Shown: positions 1 to 7,418 of the stretch, piece by piece
Position numbering within the stretch: position 1 is the stretch's first letter
Layout of the letters: each line of letters begins with the position of its first letter
NCBI RefSeq assembly: GCF_017948485.1
Contig: NZ_JAFFSX010000005.1
Coordinates: forward strand, 372,001 to 436,000
DNA length: 64,000 nucleotides
Origin: Streptomyces sp. GESEQ-35
Lineage (GTDB): Bacteria; Actinomycetota; Actinomycetes; Streptomycetales; Streptomycetaceae
Direction of reading: 5' to 3'
Notes under the pieces: model-generated
What the model was told of the DNA's origin: nothing
Databases searched by the model: none
The model's input: the letters and a program-made list of their open reading frames with translations, nothing else
Made by a program: the position numbers and the translations under genes

Positions 1-687
1 GTCCTGAGTCTGCTTCTCGGCACACATCCACCCGAGATGCCGGTCAAGGACCTCGTACGCATGGTGGAACCCTTCGGTGTCGGCGGCTCCACCCTGCGGG
101 CCGCGCTCAGCCGGATGACGGCCGCCGGAGACCTGCGGCGCACGGATGCCGGCTACCGCATCGGGGACCGGCTGCTGGAGCGCCAGCGCCGTCAGGACGA
201 GGCCGTGGAGCCCAGCACGCGCGCGTGGGGCGGCGACTGGGAGATGGCCGTGATCACCGCGACGGGCCGGGGTCCCGCCGAACGCGCCGAACTACGAGCC
301 CGGCTGACCGCCCTGCGCCTCGCCGAACTGCGCGAAGGAGTCTGGCTGCGCCCCGCCAATCTCCGTCGTTCGCTCCCGGGCGAGCTCGAAACGGTGCTCC
401 GGTCCTTCACCACCCGCCCCGAACAGCCCGCACAGGACCTGGTACCGGTCCTGTGGCCGCTCGACACCTGGGCCGGCACGGCCCACGCCCTGCTCGGCCA
501 CATCGCGCGCGTGGACCGCCCGGCCGACCGGTTCACCGCCTTCGCGGCCGTCGTACGGCATCTGCTCCTCGATCCCGTCCTGCCCGAGGAGCTTCTCCCC
601 GCCGACTGGCCCGGCCCGCCGCTGCGCGCCGCGTACGCCGACTATCAGCGGGAGTTCACGCACACGGTGCGGGAGCACCGGGCATGA
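1..687 (+). CDS. PaaX-family transcriptional regulator (5' end outside window)
   Basis: The reading frame is open from base 1 in phase with an ATG at 37, and the residues before that ATG (ending LLLGTHPPE) look like the start of a PaaX helix-turn-helix, so the gene begins upstream of the window. The visible part has the winged-helix segment (around LVRMVEPFGVGGSTLRAALSRM), a middle domain beginning with a WEMAVI-type strand, and the C-terminal PaaX segment. Family members repress aromatic-acid (phenylacetyl-CoA) or related catabolic operons in response to CoA thioesters. No such operon lies to the right, so the target is unknown. A 17-bp-stem terminator follows the stop. Confidence 0.8.
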   Translation, partial: VLSLLLGTHPPEMPVKDLVRMVEPFGVGGSTLRAALSRMTAAGDLRRTDAGYRIGDRLLERQRRQDEAVEPSTRAWGGDWEMAVITATGRGPAERAELRARLTALRLAELREGVWLRPANLRRSLPGELETVLRSFTTRPEQPAQDLVPVLWPLDTWAGTAHALLGHIARVDRPADRFTAFAAVVRHLLLDPVLPEELLPADWPGPPLRAAYADYQREFTHTVREHRA

Positions 688-690
688 CTC

Positions 691-735
691 GGCGGCCGTC
701 CGAAGCGCCGTGCAGGGACGCTTCGGACGGCCGCC
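691..735. terminator. Bidirectional hairpin terminator
   Basis: A perfect 17-bp inverted repeat (arms 691-707 and 719-735, starting GGCGGCCGTCC) encloses an 11-base loop. It sits between the stops of two convergent genes and can end transcription from both sides. There is no strong U-tract, as is usual in Streptomyces. Confidence 0.85.
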
Positions 736-761
736 TTCACCGCGGTCAGATCGCCCGGGGG

Positions 762-1544
762 CTACCTGTAGGTGATGTCCGAGGTGGAGTACAGGCAGTT
801 GGTGCTGTCGGGGCCCGTACCGACCGCGGTGTTGTTGTTGTACTTCTGGCAGGGGATGACCTTGCGACCGGCGTCGTTGAGGATCGTGATGCCACGCAGC
901 GTCGCCACGTCGTTGCGGTTGACGTTGATGCCGACGAGCCGTGCGGTGGAGCCCGTGCCGGTCACCTCGATGTTGCTGAGGTTCACCTTGCGCGTGTACT
1001 GCGTGGAGCAGTCGCCGCACGAGCGGTACAGCGTCTTGAACTCGCTGACGGCGAAGTTGGAGACGTTCAGGGTGCCCGGTCCGTTGTGCTGGAAGACCTT
1101 GTCGGCGGCCTTCTTCGCGCCGCCGCCGGTCACGGTGTAGGTGGAGCCGCCGCGGAAGGTGGCGGCGTCCTCGCCGACGTCCTCCCACCACACGTTCTGA
1201 AGGGTGCAGTTGCCCTCGCAGTGGATGCCGTCGGCGCCGGGCGCGCCGATGATGACGTTCTTCAGTGTCGCGCCGGCCGCGAGCTCGAAGATGGGGTCCT
1301 GGCCCTCTTCCTGGCCGTCACCGGCCAGGTCGCCGCTGCCGTAGTAGCGCACCATGCCGCCGTCCCTGACGCCGGACACGGAGATGGTGGAGCTCACCGG
1401 CTGACTGCTGGTGGGCGTCGGCCAGGTGGCGGCACTCGCGGGCGGCGCGCCGAGTGTCATGATCATGACAGACGAGAAGCCGAGTGCGGCCACGGTGCCG
1501 GTCAGTGCGCGCCGACGTGCGCGCGGCAGTGCTGGTGAAGTCAT
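762..1544 (-). CDS. Secreted pectate lyase, PL3 family
   Basis: A 260-residue secreted enzyme predicted to cleave polygalacturonate by beta-elimination. The N-terminus has arginines (PRARRRAL), a hydrophobic stretch and an ASA cleavage site near residue 38. The mature part is a short right-handed beta-helix of PL3 type, with the run DGIHCEGNCTLQNVWWEDVG, then KVFQHNGPGT and paired cysteines (SCGDC). The length fits PL3 enzymes. It is 31 bases downstream of the PL1 lyase on the same strand, so the two are probably one operon giving complementary pectin-degrading activities. Confidence 0.85.
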   Translation of the reverse strand: MTSPALPRARRRALTGTVAALGFSSVMIMTLGAPPASAATWPTPTSSQPVSSTISVSGVRDGGMVRYYGSGDLAGDGQEEGQDPIFELAAGATLKNVIIGAPGADGIHCEGNCTLQNVWWEDVGEDAATFRGGSTYTVTGGGAKKAADKVFQHNGPGTLNVSNFAVSEFKTLYRSCGDCSTQYTRKVNLSNIEVTGTGSTARLVGINVNRNDVATLRGITILNDAGRKVIPCQKYNNNTAVGTGPDSTNCLYSTSDITYR

Positions 1545-1575
1545 GTCCCGATGCCTTCTTCCAGTTGGGGGCTGG

Positions 1576-2556
1576 TCAGATCTTTCCGGCGCCCGCGCCG
1601 GACGTCACCGAGGAGACGACCGTCGAGGCGGGCTCCGCCGTGTAGCCGTACGGCGGGGCGGTGAAGCTGCCGACCTGCGAGACCTCGGTGGCGGCTCCGC
1701 CGAGGTCGTTGCCGCGCAGGTTGGCGTATCCGTCGACGTCGCTGCTGCGGTTCGTGGTGACCGCGATCTTCGTCGTACGGAAGACGTTGTTCTCGACGAG
1801 CATCTGGGCGCCCATGCGCGAGTGGCAGGCGGTGTCGGCGCCGTCCACGTGGTTGTTGTAGAAGTGGCCGGTGCCGAAGCGCAGGCTGGGGATGCGCGAG
1901 TAGACGTTGCCGAAGTGGTTGTGGTGGTACGTCACCTTCAAGTGCCCGGTGTCCTCGCTCGTGTTGTTGTCGCTGTGTCCGACGAGCGAGCCCTTGAAGT
2001 GGTCCTTGAAGGTGTTCCAGGAGACGGTCACGTTGTCGGCGCCGTGATTGATGTCGAGCAGACCGTCGTAGTAGTCCTTGTCGTGGTCGCGGTCCGCCGA
2101 GAAGGCGTTGTGGTCGATCCAGACCTTCGTCGACTCCTGCACGGTGATGCCGTCCGCGGGCGCGACCGGCTTGCTGATGTTGAGGTTGCGGACGACGACG
2201 TTCGTGACTTCCTTCAGCCGCAGCCCGCCGCCGGTGAACCCGGACGCCGAACCGACGCCCAGGACCGTGGTGTTGGAGCCGATGTCGACCTGACCGCTCA
2301 GCGAGATCAGGCCGTTCACCCGGACGACCTTCGCGGTGTTGCCGGTGACGGCCGTCCGGAAGGCGCTCAGCGTCGAGACGGTGACCGCGGTGGCGCTGCC
2401 GCCGCCCGTCGTGCCGGCACCGAATCCGACCGGCGAGGTCTCGGCGGCGCCGGCCGGCTGGGGAAGGGCGAGGGCGGCCGCCGTCGCGAGGGCGGCCGCG
2501 GCGGCCGTCACCAGGGTGGTTCGTTGCGCGTGTGTACGGAGGGGGCCTGTACGCAT
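1576..2556 (-). CDS. Secreted pectate lyase, PL1 family
   Basis: A 326-residue secreted protein with a typical signal peptide (basic start, Ala-rich core, cleavage after PAGAAE near residue 38). PL1/PelC hallmarks are present: the DGLLDINHGADNVTVSWN strand, the WIDHNAF segment, SLVGHSDNN and the FHKGSL-like FKDHFKGSL region, with conserved basic residues in YHHNHFGNVYSRIP. These enzymes use Ca2+ to bind polygalacturonate and an Arg as base. It is the first gene of a two-gene operon with the PL3 lyase. The 341-base region upstream carries several palindromes that could serve as operators. Confidence 0.9.
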   Translation of the reverse strand: MRTGPLRTHAQRTTLVTAAAAALATAAALALPQPAGAAETSPVGFGAGTTGGGSATAVTVSTLSAFRTAVTGNTAKVVRVNGLISLSGQVDIGSNTTVLGVGSASGFTGGGLRLKEVTNVVVRNLNISKPVAPADGITVQESTKVWIDHNAFSADRDHDKDYYDGLLDINHGADNVTVSWNTFKDHFKGSLVGHSDNNTSEDTGHLKVTYHHNHFGNVYSRIPSLRFGTGHFYNNHVDGADTACHSRMGAQMLVENNVFRTTKIAVTTNRSSDVDGYANLRGNDLGGAATEVSQVGSFTAPPYGYTAEPASTVVSSVTSGAGAGKI

Positions 2557-2698
2557 GCGGGTGCGTCCCTTCGGGAGGCCTTGTCTGGACGTATTTGTGA
2601 ATGACGTGCGCCATGTTGAACGCTGCGCGCGGAGCGCGCCGCTGATTCCGGCCTGAAGGGGGAGTCGGCCGGTTCAGCCTGCTGAACGGAACGTAGAG

Positions 2699-2714
2699 GG
2701 TAAGCGCTTTCTGG
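2699..2714. promoter_or_regulatory. Putative LacI-family operator
   Basis: The sequence GGTAAGCGCTTTCTGG has a perfect AAGCGCTT core with a central CG step, the usual form of LacI/GalR-type operators. It could serve the pectate lyase operon, the esterase or both. Which regulator binds is unknown. Confidence 0.35.
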
Positions 2715-2780
2715 TCAACGCTTCGCGCAGAACGCATCCGGACATCGCCGGTGAGCGGCCGACGGACCTCGAACTGTGCG

Positions 2781-2794
2781 TGGGAGCGCTTCCA
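2781..2794. promoter_or_regulatory. CebR-like operator box
   Basis: TGGGAGCGCTTCCA differs at one position from the established 14-bp CebR palindrome TGGGAGCGCTCCCA. CebR is the LacI-family repressor of cellulose and cello-oligosaccharide use in Streptomyces. The box is about 104 bases upstream of the GTG of a secreted esterase that carries a cellulose-binding module, a sensible CebR target. Binding itself is inferred. Confidence 0.65.
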
Positions 2795-2897
2795 TGACGG
2801 CCATGTGCATGCCACCATGCCTGATGCTCCCTCAGCGATGCCCCGTCGATGCCCGCGTCGACGGCCCCACGAGCCGTCATCACGAAGGGACCACCAC

Positions 2898-4202
2898 GTG
2901 CCTGTTTTCACTGCGCGCAGACCGCTTCGTTCCGTGCTCAGCACGCTCTGCGGAGCGCTCGCGGCGCTGCTGGCGGCGGCGCTCCTCACGGCAACCCCGG
3001 CCGCCGCCCGCACCCAGGCGCCCAGCGCGACGCTCACCGAGGTCACCGGCTTCGGCGAGAACCCCAGCAACCTTCAGATGTACCTGTACGTCCCGGACAG
3101 CGTGACCGCGAACCCGGCGGTCCTGGTGGCCGTGCACTACTGCACGGGCTCCGGACCGGCGATGTACTCCGGCACCGAGTACGCCTCGCTCGCCGACCGC
3201 TACGGGTTCGTCGTCGTGTACCCGTCGGTCACCCGCGCCAGCAAGTGCTTCGACGTCTCCTCGCCCCAGGCGCTGCGCCGCGACGGCGGCAGCGACCCGG
3301 TCGGCATCAAGTCCATGGTCGACTGGGTGACCCGGACCTACGACGCCGATACGGGCCGGATCTTCGCCACCGGCATCTCCTCCGGCGCGATGATGACGAA
3401 CGTCCTGCTGGGCGTCTATCCGGATGTGTTCGCGGCGGGCGCCGCGTTCTCCGGTGTGCCGTTCGGCTGCTTCGCCACCACCGACGGCTCCGAATGGAAC
3501 AGCGCGTGTGCGAACGGCACCGTGACCCACGCGCCGCAGGAATGGGGCGACTTGGCGCGGGCCGCCTACCCCGGCTACACCGGCCCCCGGCCAAGGATGC
3601 AGCTGTGGCACGGCACCGAGGACGACGTGCTGCGCTACCCCAACTTCGGGGAGGAGATCAAGCAGTGGACGAACGTACGCGGTGTCAGTCAGACCCCGGC
3701 CGCCACCGACTCGCCCCAGTCCGGCTGGACCCGCACCCGCTACGGCGCCACCGGTGACCAGGCCCCCGTCGAGGCCATCAGCCTCCAGGGCGTCGGCCAC
3801 AATCTGTACAGCTACGGCATGGCCGCCCGTGTGCTCACGTTCTTCGGCCTGGACAGCGGCGGACCGGCGCCCCAACCGCCGGCCGGCGCCTGTCGCGTGG
3901 CCACCTCGGTCAGTGCCTGGAACACCGGCCTGACCGCATCCGTCACGATCACCAACACCGGTACGACCGCGATCAACGGCTGGCGACTCGGCTTCACCCT
4001 GCCCGCCGGTCAGACGATCACCAACGGCTGGGGTGCCACGTACGCACCGGCCTCCGGAGCGGTGACGGCGACCAACGCCTCGTACAACGGCGGCGTCGCC
4101 CCGAACGCGAGCGTCACGATCGGCTACCAGGCGAGCCACACCGGGAGCGGTGCGGCGCCGTCCGCCCACACGGTCAACGGCACGGCCTGCACGACCGGTT
4201 AG
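2898..4202 (+). CDS. Secreted PHB-depolymerase-type esterase with C-terminal CBM2
   Basis: A 434-residue secreted alpha/beta-hydrolase of the feruloyl/acetylxylan esterase-PHB depolymerase (LpqC/CE1-like) family. The chosen GTG start has GAAGGGA 7 bases before it and gives a clean signal peptide (cleavage after ATPAAA near residue 39); a longer frame upstream is ignored. The nucleophile motif is GISSGAMMTN (GxSxG). A late Asp (GTEDD) and His (GVGHN) complete the triad. After a Pro-rich linker, residues from about 333 form a CBM2 module (CRVATSVSAWNTGLTASV, then conserved Trp in GWRLGF and NGWGA). It probably deacylates xylan or other wall esters while bound to cellulose. Confidence 0.85.
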   Translation: MPVFTARRPLRSVLSTLCGALAALLAAALLTATPAAARTQAPSATLTEVTGFGENPSNLQMYLYVPDSVTANPAVLVAVHYCTGSGPAMYSGTEYASLADRYGFVVVYPSVTRASKCFDVSSPQALRRDGGSDPVGIKSMVDWVTRTYDADTGRIFATGISSGAMMTNVLLGVYPDVFAAGAAFSGVPFGCFATTDGSEWNSACANGTVTHAPQEWGDLARAAYPGYTGPRPRMQLWHGTEDDVLRYPNFGEEIKQWTNVRGVSQTPAATDSPQSGWTRTRYGATGDQAPVEAISLQGVGHNLYSYGMAARVLTFFGLDSGGPAPQPPAGACRVATSVSAWNTGLTASVTITNTGTTAINGWRLGFTLPAGQTITNGWGATYAPASGAVTATNASYNGGVAPNASVTIGYQASHTGSGAAPSAHTVNGTACTTG

Positions 4203-4300
4203 TACGGCAGGATGCGCCCCGAGGGTGTCCTTCGGTCGATCGTCGTGTCGCGCGTGCTGGTGGGCCGACGGACGGGGCGAATACGGGTCTGGCGGTTCAT
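4199..4300 (-). CDS. Possible 33-residue arginine-rich small ORF
   Basis: An ATG at 4300 is preceded by GAGGAGGG at 4 bases' distance on the minus strand and opens a 33-codon frame beginning MNRQTRIRPVRRP and ending at a TAA that overlaps the esterase stop. The peptide is basic and has no recognised domain. It lies downstream of the hairpin that follows the reductase gene, so it would need its own promoter. The only support is the ribosome site; it may be chance. Confidence 0.25.
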   Translation of the reverse strand: MNRQTRIRPVRRPTSTRDTTIDRRTPSGRILPY

Positions 4301-4395
4301 GACGCCCTCCTCATGCCTGATGCCATCAGCCTCGCTGCCGACCGGGCCCGGCACATCGTGCCCACGGAGGCATCGGCCCTGACCTTGAGGGAGCA

Positions 4396-4425
4396 CTCCC
4401 CGGGGGTGTCGTACCCCCTGGGGAG
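4396..4425 (-). terminator. Hairpin terminator after the OYE-family gene
   Basis: CTCCCC-GGGGGT pairs with ACCCCCTGGGGAG around a GTCGT loop, giving a 12-bp stem with one bulged base. It lies 20 bases past the stop of the minus-strand reductase gene. Confidence 0.75.
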
Positions 4426-4445
4426 GACGGGAACCCCTGGGGGAC

Positions 4446-5525
4446 TCAGACCGAGCGGTGGTACTGGTCCGGCACGTGCACGTCCCCGCCCAGTTCGCGG
4501 GCCGCGTGCCGGGCCCAGGACGGGCTCCGCAGCAGCTCGCGGCCGAGGAGCACCGCGTCGGCCTCGTCGTTCGCGAGGATCTTCTCGGCCTGCTCGGCGT
4601 CGGTGATCAGGCCGACGGCGGCGACGGACAGGGGCGTCTCCGCCTTGACGCGGGCGGCGAACGGTACTTGGTAGCCGGGGCCGGTCGGAATGCCGGCGCC
4701 GGAGACGTTGCCGCCGGTGGAGACGTCGAGCAGGTCGATGCCATGGGCCTGGAGGTCGGCGGCGAAACGGACGGTGTCGTCCGCGGTCCAGCCGCCGTCG
4801 TCCAGCCAGTCCGTCGCCGAGATACGGAAGAACAGCGGCTTGTCGTCCGGCCACACCTCCCGTACGGCGTCGACGACCTCCAGGGCGAAACGGGTGCGGT
4901 TCTCGTACGAGCCGCCGTACGCGTCGGTGCGGTGGTTGGAGTGCGGCGAGAGGAACTCGTTGATCAGATAGCCGTGGGCGCCATGGATCTCGGCGACCTC
5001 GAAGCCGGCGGAGAGGGCGCGGCGGGCGGCCTCCGTGAACTGACCGACGATCTCGTGGATCTGAGCCACGGTCAGCTCGTCCGGCACCGGGTGCCGCTCG
5101 TCGAACGCGACCGGGCTCGGCGCCACCGGCTGCCAGCCGTACGCGTCCGGGCCCACCGGCGCGCCGCCCTTCCAGGGGCGGTCGGTCGCGGCCTTGCGCC
5201 CGCTGTGGGCGAGCTGGATGCCGGGCACCGTGCCCTGCGACACCAGGAAGCGAGTGATCCGGCGGAACGCCTCGACCTGGGTGTCGTTCCAGATGCCCAG
5301 GTCGTACGGCGAGATACGGCCCTCGGGAGCGACGGCGGTGGCCTCGGTGAGGATCAGTCCCGTGCCGCCCGCCGCGCGCGCCGCATAGTGCGCGAAGTGC
5401 CAGTCGTTCGGGACCCCGGCGTCCGGGCCCTCCGGTGCCGCCGAGTACTGGCACATCGGGGCCATCCAGACCCGGTTCGGGACGGTCAGATCGCGCAGGC
5501 GGAAAGGCTGGAAGAGGGCGCTCAT
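4446..5525 (-). CDS. NADH:flavin oxidoreductase, old yellow enzyme family (YqjM-like)
   Basis: A 359-residue TIM-barrel FMN oxidoreductase that would reduce activated C=C bonds of enals, enones or similar electrophiles. Evidence: the N-terminal LRDLTVPNRVWMAPMCQYSA with the YqjM-class Cys, the substrate-binding HSGRKA and HGAHGYLINEFLSPHSNHRTDAYGGS block, and the C-terminal phosphate-binding GRELLRSP. Start taken at the ATG (MSALF) with GGAG 9 bases upstream; an in-frame TTG 15 bases earlier is less likely. It is divergent from an ArsR-type regulator across 124 bases, a layout suggesting local regulation. Confidence 0.9.
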   Translation of the reverse strand: MSALFQPFRLRDLTVPNRVWMAPMCQYSAAPEGPDAGVPNDWHFAHYAARAAGGTGLILTEATAVAPEGRISPYDLGIWNDTQVEAFRRITRFLVSQGTVPGIQLAHSGRKAATDRPWKGGAPVGPDAYGWQPVAPSPVAFDERHPVPDELTVAQIHEIVGQFTEAARRALSAGFEVAEIHGAHGYLINEFLSPHSNHRTDAYGGSYENRTRFALEVVDAVREVWPDDKPLFFRISATDWLDDGGWTADDTVRFAADLQAHGIDLLDVSTGGNVSGAGIPTGPGYQVPFAARVKAETPLSVAAVGLITDAEQAEKILANDEADAVLLGRELLRSPSWARHAARELGGDVHVPDQYHRSV

Positions 5526-5592
5526 GATGAGCTGCTCCAATCGTCACGGGGCCGAAGGGCGACTCGTACGATAGGCATCGTAGTACGGGAGG

Positions 5593-5620
5593 TGTCAAAC
5601 TACGAGACCCTTCGTACAAT
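5593..5620. promoter_or_regulatory. Overlapping divergent promoters, OYE / ArsR
   Basis: On the plus strand TACAAT (5615-5620) is a good -10 about 30 bases before the regulator's GTG. On the minus strand the complement of 5593-5598 reads TTGACA, a consensus -35 for the reductase. CGTA/TACG steps recur (5569-5617), hinting at a symmetric operator between the genes. Assignment is by eye only. Confidence 0.4.
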
Positions 5621-5649
5621 GAGCTCACTACCGACGAACTGGAGCCGCT

Positions 5650-6000
5650 GTGACCATCGCCGCCACCACCAGTCGTGATCTTCCGCACCCGGCGCGCGAC
5701 GAGATCCGGCTGGAGGGCATCCTGCATGCGCTCTCCGACCCGATGCGGTTGCGGATCGTGCGAGAGCTCGCCGCCGACGGCGACGAGCTCTCCTGTTCGC
5801 ACTTCGACCTGCCGGTCACCAAGTCCACGACCACGCACCACTTCCGGGTGCTGCGCGAGAGCGGCGTGATCCGGCAGATCTACCGGGGCACGGCCAAGAT
5901 GAACGGCCTGCGCCGGGACGACCTAGACGACCTCTTCCCGGGACTTCTCGACACCCTCCTCGACGCCGCCGCCCGGCAGGCCGTCCGGCTGGGCGGCTGA
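5650..6000 (+). CDS. ArsR-type winged-helix transcriptional regulator
   Basis: A 116-residue single-domain HTH protein beginning at GTG 5650. It has the ArsR order: ILHALSDPMRLRIVRELA, the recognition helix region VTKSTTTHHFRVLRESGVI and a wing ending IYRGTAKMNGLRRDDL. The metal-site Cys pair of classical ArsR (ELCVCDL) is replaced by ELSCSHFDL, so it probably senses a small organic or redox signal rather than arsenite. It faces away from the OYE gene, its likely target. Its last 78 bases overlap the 3' end of the permease gene on the other strand. Confidence 0.85.
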   Translation: MTIAATTSRDLPHPARDEIRLEGILHALSDPMRLRIVRELAADGDELSCSHFDLPVTKSTTTHHFRVLRESGVIRQIYRGTAKMNGLRRDDLDDLFPGLLDTLLDAAARQAVRLGG

Positions 6001-7308
6001 ACCGGCCTTCGCGGGAAGGTGGTTGAAGAGCAGGTTCAGCACGATCGCCGTGAGACAGCCCGCGCTGATGCCGCTGGTCATCACCGTCTGGAACCAGTCC
6101 GGGAACTTCTCGTAGATCGTCGGCACGCCGACCGGCAGCACGCCCATGGCGACCGAGACGGCCACCACCGTCAGGTTGTTGTTGCCCTTGAAGTCCACCT
6201 GGGCCAGCGTCCGCAGGCCGCTCGCCGCGACCGTCCCGAACATCACCAGACCCGCGCCGCCGAGCACCGGCGCCGGTATCGCCGCCACCACCGCGCCCAG
6301 CTTGGGCAGCAGACCGAGCAGCACGAGGATGCCGCCCGCGGCCGCCACGACCCAGCGGCTGCGCACCCGCGTCATACCGACGAGCCCGACGTTCTGCGCG
6401 TACGCCGTGTACGGGAAGGTGTTGAAGACGCCGCCGAGGACGGTGGAGAAGCCGTCGGCGCGCAGCCCGTCGGAGAGGGAGCGCGGCTCGACCTTGCGGT
6501 CCGTCATCTCGCCGACCGCGATCAGGTCACCGGTCGTCTCGGTCATCGTCACCAGCGCCACCACCAGCATCGAGATGATCGCCGACGCCTCGAAGGTGGG
6601 CGCGCCGAAGTGGAACGGCGTGCTGACGCCGACCCAGTCCGCGTCCCCGACCCCGCCGAAGTCCGTGAAGCCGAAGGGCACCGCGACCGCCAGGCCCACC
6701 ACGATGCCGATCAGTACGGCGATCCGGCTGAGGAAGACCGGTGCGAACCGCTGCACGGCCAGCACCACCACCAGCACAAAACCGGCCAGCGCCAGATTCT
6801 TCGGCTCCCCGAAGTCCTCCGCCCCGGCGCCGCCCGCGACCCAGTTGCCCGCGACCGGCAGCAGCGAGATGCCGATGATCAGGATCACCGTGCCGGTGAC
6901 CAGCGGTGGAAAGAAGCGCAGCAGCTTCCCGAAGACCGGCGCGAGCAGCATGATCGCCAGTCCCGCGACGATCACGGCCCCGTAGATCGCAGGCAGTCCG
7001 CCGCCCGTCGTACCGATCAGCACCATCGGCGACACGGCCGCGAAGGTACAGCCCTGCATGATCGGCAGCCGTACACCGAAGCGCCAGAAGCCGATGCACT
7101 GGATGAGCGTCGCGATCCCGCACACCAGTAGGTCGGCGGTGATCAGATATGCCAGGTCCGCGGGCGACAGCTTCATGGCTCCGCCGACGATCAGGGGGAC
7201 GGCGACGGCGCCGGCGTACATCGCGAGGACGTGCTGGAGGCCGAAGGCGACCAAGTGGCGTTTGGGCGGGATCTGGTCGACGGGGTGTACGGGCGCAGTT
7301 TCGGTCAT
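5923..7308 (-). CDS. NCS2-family uracil/xanthine permease
   Basis: A 461-residue membrane protein with about 12-14 hydrophobic helices, of the nucleobase-ascorbate transporter family. Diagnostic features are the early QHVLAMYAGAVAVPLIVG and the NAT signature QNVGLVGMTRVRSRW, preceded by the TETTGDLIAVGE helix that binds substrate in UraA-type proteins. It is expected to import uracil or xanthine/uric acid with protons; substrate cannot be fixed by eye. The C-terminal tail overlaps the ArsR gene tail-to-tail by 78 bases. Confidence 0.9.
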   Translation of the reverse strand: MTETAPVHPVDQIPPKRHLVAFGLQHVLAMYAGAVAVPLIVGGAMKLSPADLAYLITADLLVCGIATLIQCIGFWRFGVRLPIMQGCTFAAVSPMVLIGTTGGGLPAIYGAVIVAGLAIMLLAPVFGKLLRFFPPLVTGTVILIIGISLLPVAGNWVAGGAGAEDFGEPKNLALAGFVLVVVLAVQRFAPVFLSRIAVLIGIVVGLAVAVPFGFTDFGGVGDADWVGVSTPFHFGAPTFEASAIISMLVVALVTMTETTGDLIAVGEMTDRKVEPRSLSDGLRADGFSTVLGGVFNTFPYTAYAQNVGLVGMTRVRSRWVVAAAGGILVLLGLLPKLGAVVAAIPAPVLGGAGLVMFGTVAASGLRTLAQVDFKGNNNLTVVAVSVAMGVLPVGVPTIYEKFPDWFQTVMTSGISAGCLTAIVLNLLFNHLPAKAGSAAQPDGLPGGGVEEGVEKSREEVV

Positions 7309-7384
7309 GGACGGGACCGTAGACTCCTTGAACAGTTTGTTGATTTCGGGAGTGTTGCTGCGTCGTTTCTCGCTGCGGGCTGGG

Positions 7385-7418
7385 TGTGGCTGGTCGCGCA
7401 GTTCCCCGCGCCCCTTAA
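7385..7418. repeat. Dispersed repeat, short form (copy A)
   Basis: Begins GTGTGGCTGGTCGCGC and ends CCCCGCGCCCCTT, the two outer blocks of the repeat seen in fuller form at 47673-47751. The inner module present there is missing here. It abuts and contains the stop codon of the ferredoxin reductase gene. Confidence 0.6.

Larger units (their letters stand above)
2557..2897. promoter_or_regulatory. Divergent control region between pectate lyases and CBM2 esterase
   Basis: No gene is seen in these 341 bases. They hold three palindromic elements: GTTCAG-4-CTGAAC at 2672-2687, an AAGCGCTT-centred element at 2702-2709 (within GGTAAGCGCTTTCTGG, 2699-2714) and a CebR-type box at 2781-2794. The first two lie nearer the pectate lyases, the third nearer the esterase. 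A GC-rich inverted repeat (GCGCGC-3-GCGCGC) lies near 2625-2640. No convincing -10/-35 pair was found by eye. Confidence 0.5.
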
